The notes beneath the pieces were generated by a model. That model saw only the letters and a list, made by a program, of their open reading frames with translations, was not told the origin of the DNA and searched no databases. From Neisseria flavescens (GTDB lineage Bacteria > Pseudomonadota > Gammaproteobacteria > Burkholderiales > Neisseriaceae): a stretch of DNA of 64,000 bases. How positions within the stretch are numbered: the first letter of the stretch is position 1; every line of letters starts with the position of its first letter. Both the position numbers and the translations under genes were made by a program. Location of the stretch: the NCBI RefSeq assembly GCF_005221285.1, contig NZ_CP039886.1:1054001-1118000 (forward strand). The letters run 5' to 3'. Shown one piece after another: positions 60,975-64,000 of this stretch.

Positions 60975-62177
60975 ATGAATACTCCTGTTTATCTCAGCCG
61001 TCCGGCACTGACCAGCGCATTGGGCAGCGGCTTGCAAGTTCATACCGATGCCTTACTCACGCCGTCTGAAAACACGCCCCTGACTTTTTCAGACCAATGG
61101 GTAAAAGGCAAAACGCATGCTTTCGGTGCAGTCAAAGAAACCCTGATGCCTCTGCCCGACAACATCCCCGAATCGCATCGCAGCCGCAACAACCAGCTTA
61201 TCCTGCACGCGCTTTCGCAAATAGACGGACTGATCCAGACGGCCATTGCCCGTTACGGCAAAGAAAGGGTTGCTGTCGTTACCGGTACGTCCACCAGTGG
61301 TGCAGACGAAAATATCCCCTTGTTCCAACACGTTGTCCAAGGTGGTGAGTGGACGGATGTTCCGTTCAAACAGCTGCAACACACCATGGCTTCGCCCTCC
61401 GAATTTATCGCCCAAGTTTACGGCTTGGACGGCTTGCGCTATACCGTCTCCACCGCCTGCACTTCCGGCGCACGCGCCCTCATCAGCGCAGCTCGACTGC
61501 TTCGTGCCGGATTGTGTGATGCCGTGATTTGCGGCGGCGCAGATACGCTTTCTCCGCTGACGATTAATGGTTTTGCCTCTTTGGAAGTGCTTTCAGACGG
61601 CATCGCCAAGCCCTTTTCTGCCAACCGCAACGGCATCAATATCGGCGAAGCGGCCGCATTTTTCGTAATGACGCGCGATGCCGATTTTGACGGCGAAATG
61701 CAGTTGCTGGGCTACGGCGCAAGCAGCGATGCCTACCATATGTCTTCGCCCCGCCCCGACGGTTTGGGTGCAGCCCAATCTTTTCAGGCCGCATTGGATA
61801 AAGCCGGTTTGAAAGCGGAAGACATCGGCTGGATCAACCTGCACGGCACCGGCACGCAACACAACGACAGCATGGAAAGCCGAGCCGTTGCCGAAGTATT
61901 TGGCTGCCACACCCTTTGCACGTCAACCAAGCCGTCCACCGGTCATACCTTGGGTGCAGCCGGCGCGATCGAAGCCGCGTTTGCCTGGTTAATGGCCAAC
62001 CGCCAATACAATCCGGAAGGCAAACTGCCGCCCCAACAATGGGACAACGTACCCGATTCCGAGCTGCCCAACATCGCTTTGACCGACGAAAACAGCCGCT
62101 GGCCGTCTGAAAAACGCATTGCCGCCAGCTCGTCATTTGCCTTCGGCGGCAGCAATGCCGTTTTGATTATCGGATAA
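60975..62177 (+). CDS. Beta-ketoacyl-ACP synthase, aryl-polyene type
   Basis: A 400-residue ketosynthase of the FabB/FabF fold. The Cys-His-His triad is intact as C162 in STACTSGARA, H290 in LHGTGTQHND and H324 in STGHTLGAAG. It follows the DUF3261 gene directly, as in aryl-polyene clusters where a ketosynthase, a dehydratase, a ketoreductase and a second ketosynthase run on. Here none of the others follows and icd comes next. Confidence 0.9.
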   Translation: MNTPVYLSRPALTSALGSGLQVHTDALLTPSENTPLTFSDQWVKGKTHAFGAVKETLMPLPDNIPESHRSRNNQLILHALSQIDGLIQTAIARYGKERVAVVTGTSTSGADENIPLFQHVVQGGEWTDVPFKQLQHTMASPSEFIAQVYGLDGLRYTVSTACTSGARALISAARLLRAGLCDAVICGGADTLSPLTINGFASLEVLSDGIAKPFSANRNGINIGEAAAFFVMTRDADFDGEMQLLGYGASSDAYHMSSPRPDGLGAAQSFQAALDKAGLKAEDIGWINLHGTGTQHNDSMESRAVAEVFGCHTLCTSTKPSTGHTLGAAGAIEAAFAWLMANRQYNPEGKLPPQQWDNVPDSELPNIALTDENSRWPSEKRIAASSSFAFGGSNAVLIIG

Positions 62178-62349
62178 GTCCTTATATTTAGGCTGTCTTT
62201 TCAGACGGCCTTTTTCTTTTCCGCAACTTAAAAAACAATAACATCAAAACAACAACCAAATCCGCCGAAATATGCCATAATAGGCTTAGCACGTTTCTTC
62301 TCGCGATGTGCCCGAAAAGAAAAACTTAACCTACATAGAGAATAATCCC

Positions 62350-64000
62350 ATGACTAAATCCACCATTATCTATACCTACACCGACGAAGCTCCTGCATTG
62401 GCCACTCAATCCCTGTTGCCAATCGTGCAGGCGTTTACCCGCCACGCCGATATTGATGTCAAAACCAGCGACATCTCTCTCTCCGGCCGTATTTTGGCGG
62501 CGTTTCCAGAATACCTGACTGAAGCGCAACGCGTACCTGATGCGCTTGCCGAATTGGGCGAACTGGTGAAACAACCCGATGCAAACGTAATCAAACTGCC
62601 GAACATCAGCGCGTCCGTACCGCAACTGACCGCCGCGATTAAAGAATTGCAGGCAAAAGGCTTTGCCGTCCCCGACTATCCCGCCGACCCGCAAACCGAC
62701 GAAGAAAAAGCCGTACGCGAACGCTACGACCGCATCAAAGGCAGCGCGGTAAACCCTGTCCTGCGTGAAGGCAACTCCGACCGTCGCGCCCCTAAAGCAG
62801 TGAAAAACTTTGCGAAAAAAAATCCGCACAGCATGGGCACATGGACCAAAGACTCCAAAACCCACGTTGCCACTATGCAAAGCGGCGACTTTTTCCATAA
62901 CGAACAATCTGTTACTGTACCCGATGCGACTTCCGTATCCATCGTGTTCATCGACAAACAAGGCAACAAAAAAGAGCTGCGCGAGCCTGTTGCCCTGAAA
63001 GCCGGCGAAATCATCGACGCGACCGTGATGAGCAAAAAAGCCCTGCTCGCCTTCCTTGCCGAACAAGTGCAAGACGCAAAAGCTAAAGGCGTATTGTTCT
63101 CGCTGCATATGAAAGCCACGATGATGAAAGTGTCCGACCCGATTATCTTCGGACACGCCGTCAAAGTGTTCTTCGCGCCTGTATTTGAAAAATTCGGCGA
63201 CAAACTGGCTGCCGCAGGCGTCAACGTCAACAACGGCTTCGGCAACCTGCTTGCCAATTTGGACAAACTGGATGCGGACACCCGCGCTGCCGTTGAAGCT
63301 GAAATCGCCGCCGTTTACGCCGCCAACCCTGATTTGGCGATGGTTGATTCCGACAAAGGCATTACCAACCTGCACGTTCCCAGCGATGTCATCGTCGATG
63401 CCTCTATGCCTGCAATGATTCGTAACTCCGGCCGTATGTGGGATAAAGACGGCAAAGCGCAAGACACCAAAGCCGTGATTCCCGACAGTAGCTACGCAGG
63501 CGTTTATCAAGCAACCATCGACTTCTGCCGCGAACACGGTGCATTTGACCCGACAACCATGGGTACCGTTCCTAACGTCGGCCTGATGGCGCAGGCAGCC
63601 GAAGAATACGGTTCACACAACAAAACTTTCGAAATCGAAGCTGACGGCCGGGTTCAAGTCATTGATGCAGCAGGCAATGTCCTGATGCAACACGACGTTG
63701 AAGCCGGCGACATTTGGCGTATGTGCCAAACTAAAGACGCTCCGGTTAAAGACTGGGTACAACTCGCCGTCAACCGCGCCCGCCTGAGCAACACGCCCGC
63801 CGTATTCTGGCTCGACGAAAACCGTCCGCACGACAAGAGCCTGCTCGCCAAGGTTAAAGCCTACCTTGCCGAACTGGATACAAATGGTCTCGACATCCGC
63901 GTTCTTGCTCCTGAAGAAGCCGCTAAATTCAGCTTGGGTCGTCTGAAAAACGGCGAAGACACCATTTCCGTCACCGGCAACGTCCTGCGCGACTACCTGA
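62350..64000 (+). CDS. icd: Monomeric NADP-isocitrate dehydrogenase (5' part)
   Basis: The first 550 residues of a monomeric NADP-dependent isocitrate dehydrogenase, which oxidises isocitrate to 2-oxoglutarate in the TCA cycle. The family is about 740 residues long and the gene runs past the window end in frame. The beginning TKSTIIYTYTDEAPALATQS, the segment NPVLREGNSDRRAP (about 136-149) and MGTWTKDSKTHVATMQSGDF are family hallmarks. It lies about 170 bases past the ketosynthase gene. Confidence 0.96.
   Translation, partial: MTKSTIIYTYTDEAPALATQSLLPIVQAFTRHADIDVKTSDISLSGRILAAFPEYLTEAQRVPDALAELGELVKQPDANVIKLPNISASVPQLTAAIKELQAKGFAVPDYPADPQTDEEKAVRERYDRIKGSAVNPVLREGNSDRRAPKAVKNFAKKNPHSMGTWTKDSKTHVATMQSGDFFHNEQSVTVPDATSVSIVFIDKQGNKKELREPVALKAGEIIDATVMSKKALLAFLAEQVQDAKAKGVLFSLHMKATMMKVSDPIIFGHAVKVFFAPVFEKFGDKLAAAGVNVNNGFGNLLANLDKLDADTRAAVEAEIAAVYAANPDLAMVDSDKGITNLHVPSDVIVDASMPAMIRNSGRMWDKDGKAQDTKAVIPDSSYAGVYQATIDFCREHGAFDPTTMGTVPNVGLMAQAAEEYGSHNKTFEIEADGRVQVIDAAGNVLMQHDVEAGDIWRMCQTKDAPVKDWVQLAVNRARLSNTPAVFWLDENRPHDKSLLAKVKAYLAELDTNGLDIRVLAPEEAAKFSLGRLKNGEDTISVTGNVLRDYL

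Noticed and set aside
62326..63537. A 403-codon minus-strand frame over icd
   Set aside because: It is the antisense of a clear isocitrate dehydrogenase gene that runs out of the window.
1..64000. CRISPR arrays, rRNA genes, prophage and replication origin
   Set aside because: No regularly spaced repeats, rRNA sequence, phage gene block or DnaA-box cluster was seen. The many repeated 10-12-mers are uptake sequences.

Overview
The window is chromosomal DNA of a Neisseria species. The clearest sign is the 12-base DNA uptake sequence AGGCCGTCTGAA and its complement, which recur throughout and are very often paired head to head as hairpins at gene ends. Gene content and order (gatCAB, tmk-mltG-ampD, zipA-ligA, yqgE-ruvX, creA, an envC-like gene followed by ctpA, an IgA-protease-free backbone with an AutA-like autotransporter) are neisserial. 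The AG form of the uptake sequence and an intact mreBCD-mrdA-rodA elongation cluster, which N. gonorrhoeae and N. meningitidis are known to lack, point to a commensal species rather than either pathogen. The species cannot be fixed from this window alone.

Layout: 0.2-6.3 kb carries, on the minus strand, gatC-gatA, a VirK/YbjX protein, a TRIC-type channel, gatB and a 2Fe-2S flavin reductase. 6.5-12.8 kb carries the plus-strand cell-elongation operon mreB-mreC-mreD-mrdA-rodA plus a MarC protein. 12.8-25 kb is housekeeping: an aldehyde dehydrogenase, malic enzyme, tmk, mltG, ampD, zipA (with a possible small RNA in front), ligA, galU and trkH. 25.1-26.8 kb has the zinc-independent ribosomal proteins L31B and L36B behind a perfect Zur operator, a His-rich MliC-type lipoprotein and an AT-rich orphan gene. 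27-36.2 kb has ileS, ribF, a small lipoprotein, a YoaK protein, an OmpA-family lipoprotein interrupted by an ochre codon, a nitronate monooxygenase and dapC.

Two accessory islands interrupt the backbone. At 36.2-40.1 kb an AutA-like autotransporter gene, frameshifted before its beta-barrel and with a T17 tract abutting its promoter, lies between two decayed IS1106-like (IS5 family) copies; the outer ends form a 15-bp inverted repeat and the whole block sits inside a former terminator/uptake hairpin, flanked by AGGCC on both sides. At 47.6-52.0 kb an AT-rich three-gene restriction cluster (Z1-domain ATPase, NgoFVII-family PLD nuclease, C5-cytosine methyltransferase) lies between ctpA and radA. 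It is bracketed by two almost identical hairpins of a different uptake dialect (AGGTCGTCTGAA) and has eleven GGCAA repeats in front of the methyltransferase.

The last part holds radA, a DUF4198 periplasmic protein behind a second Zur-like operator, rluE, tRNA-Ser(GCU), a lipoprotein, and then five genes that look like one arm of an aryl-polyene pigment cluster (phosphopantetheinyl transferase, MMPL exporter, FAD oxidoreductase, DUF3261 lipoprotein, ketosynthase) with the rest of the pathway missing. The window ends inside icd, encoding monomeric isocitrate dehydrogenase.
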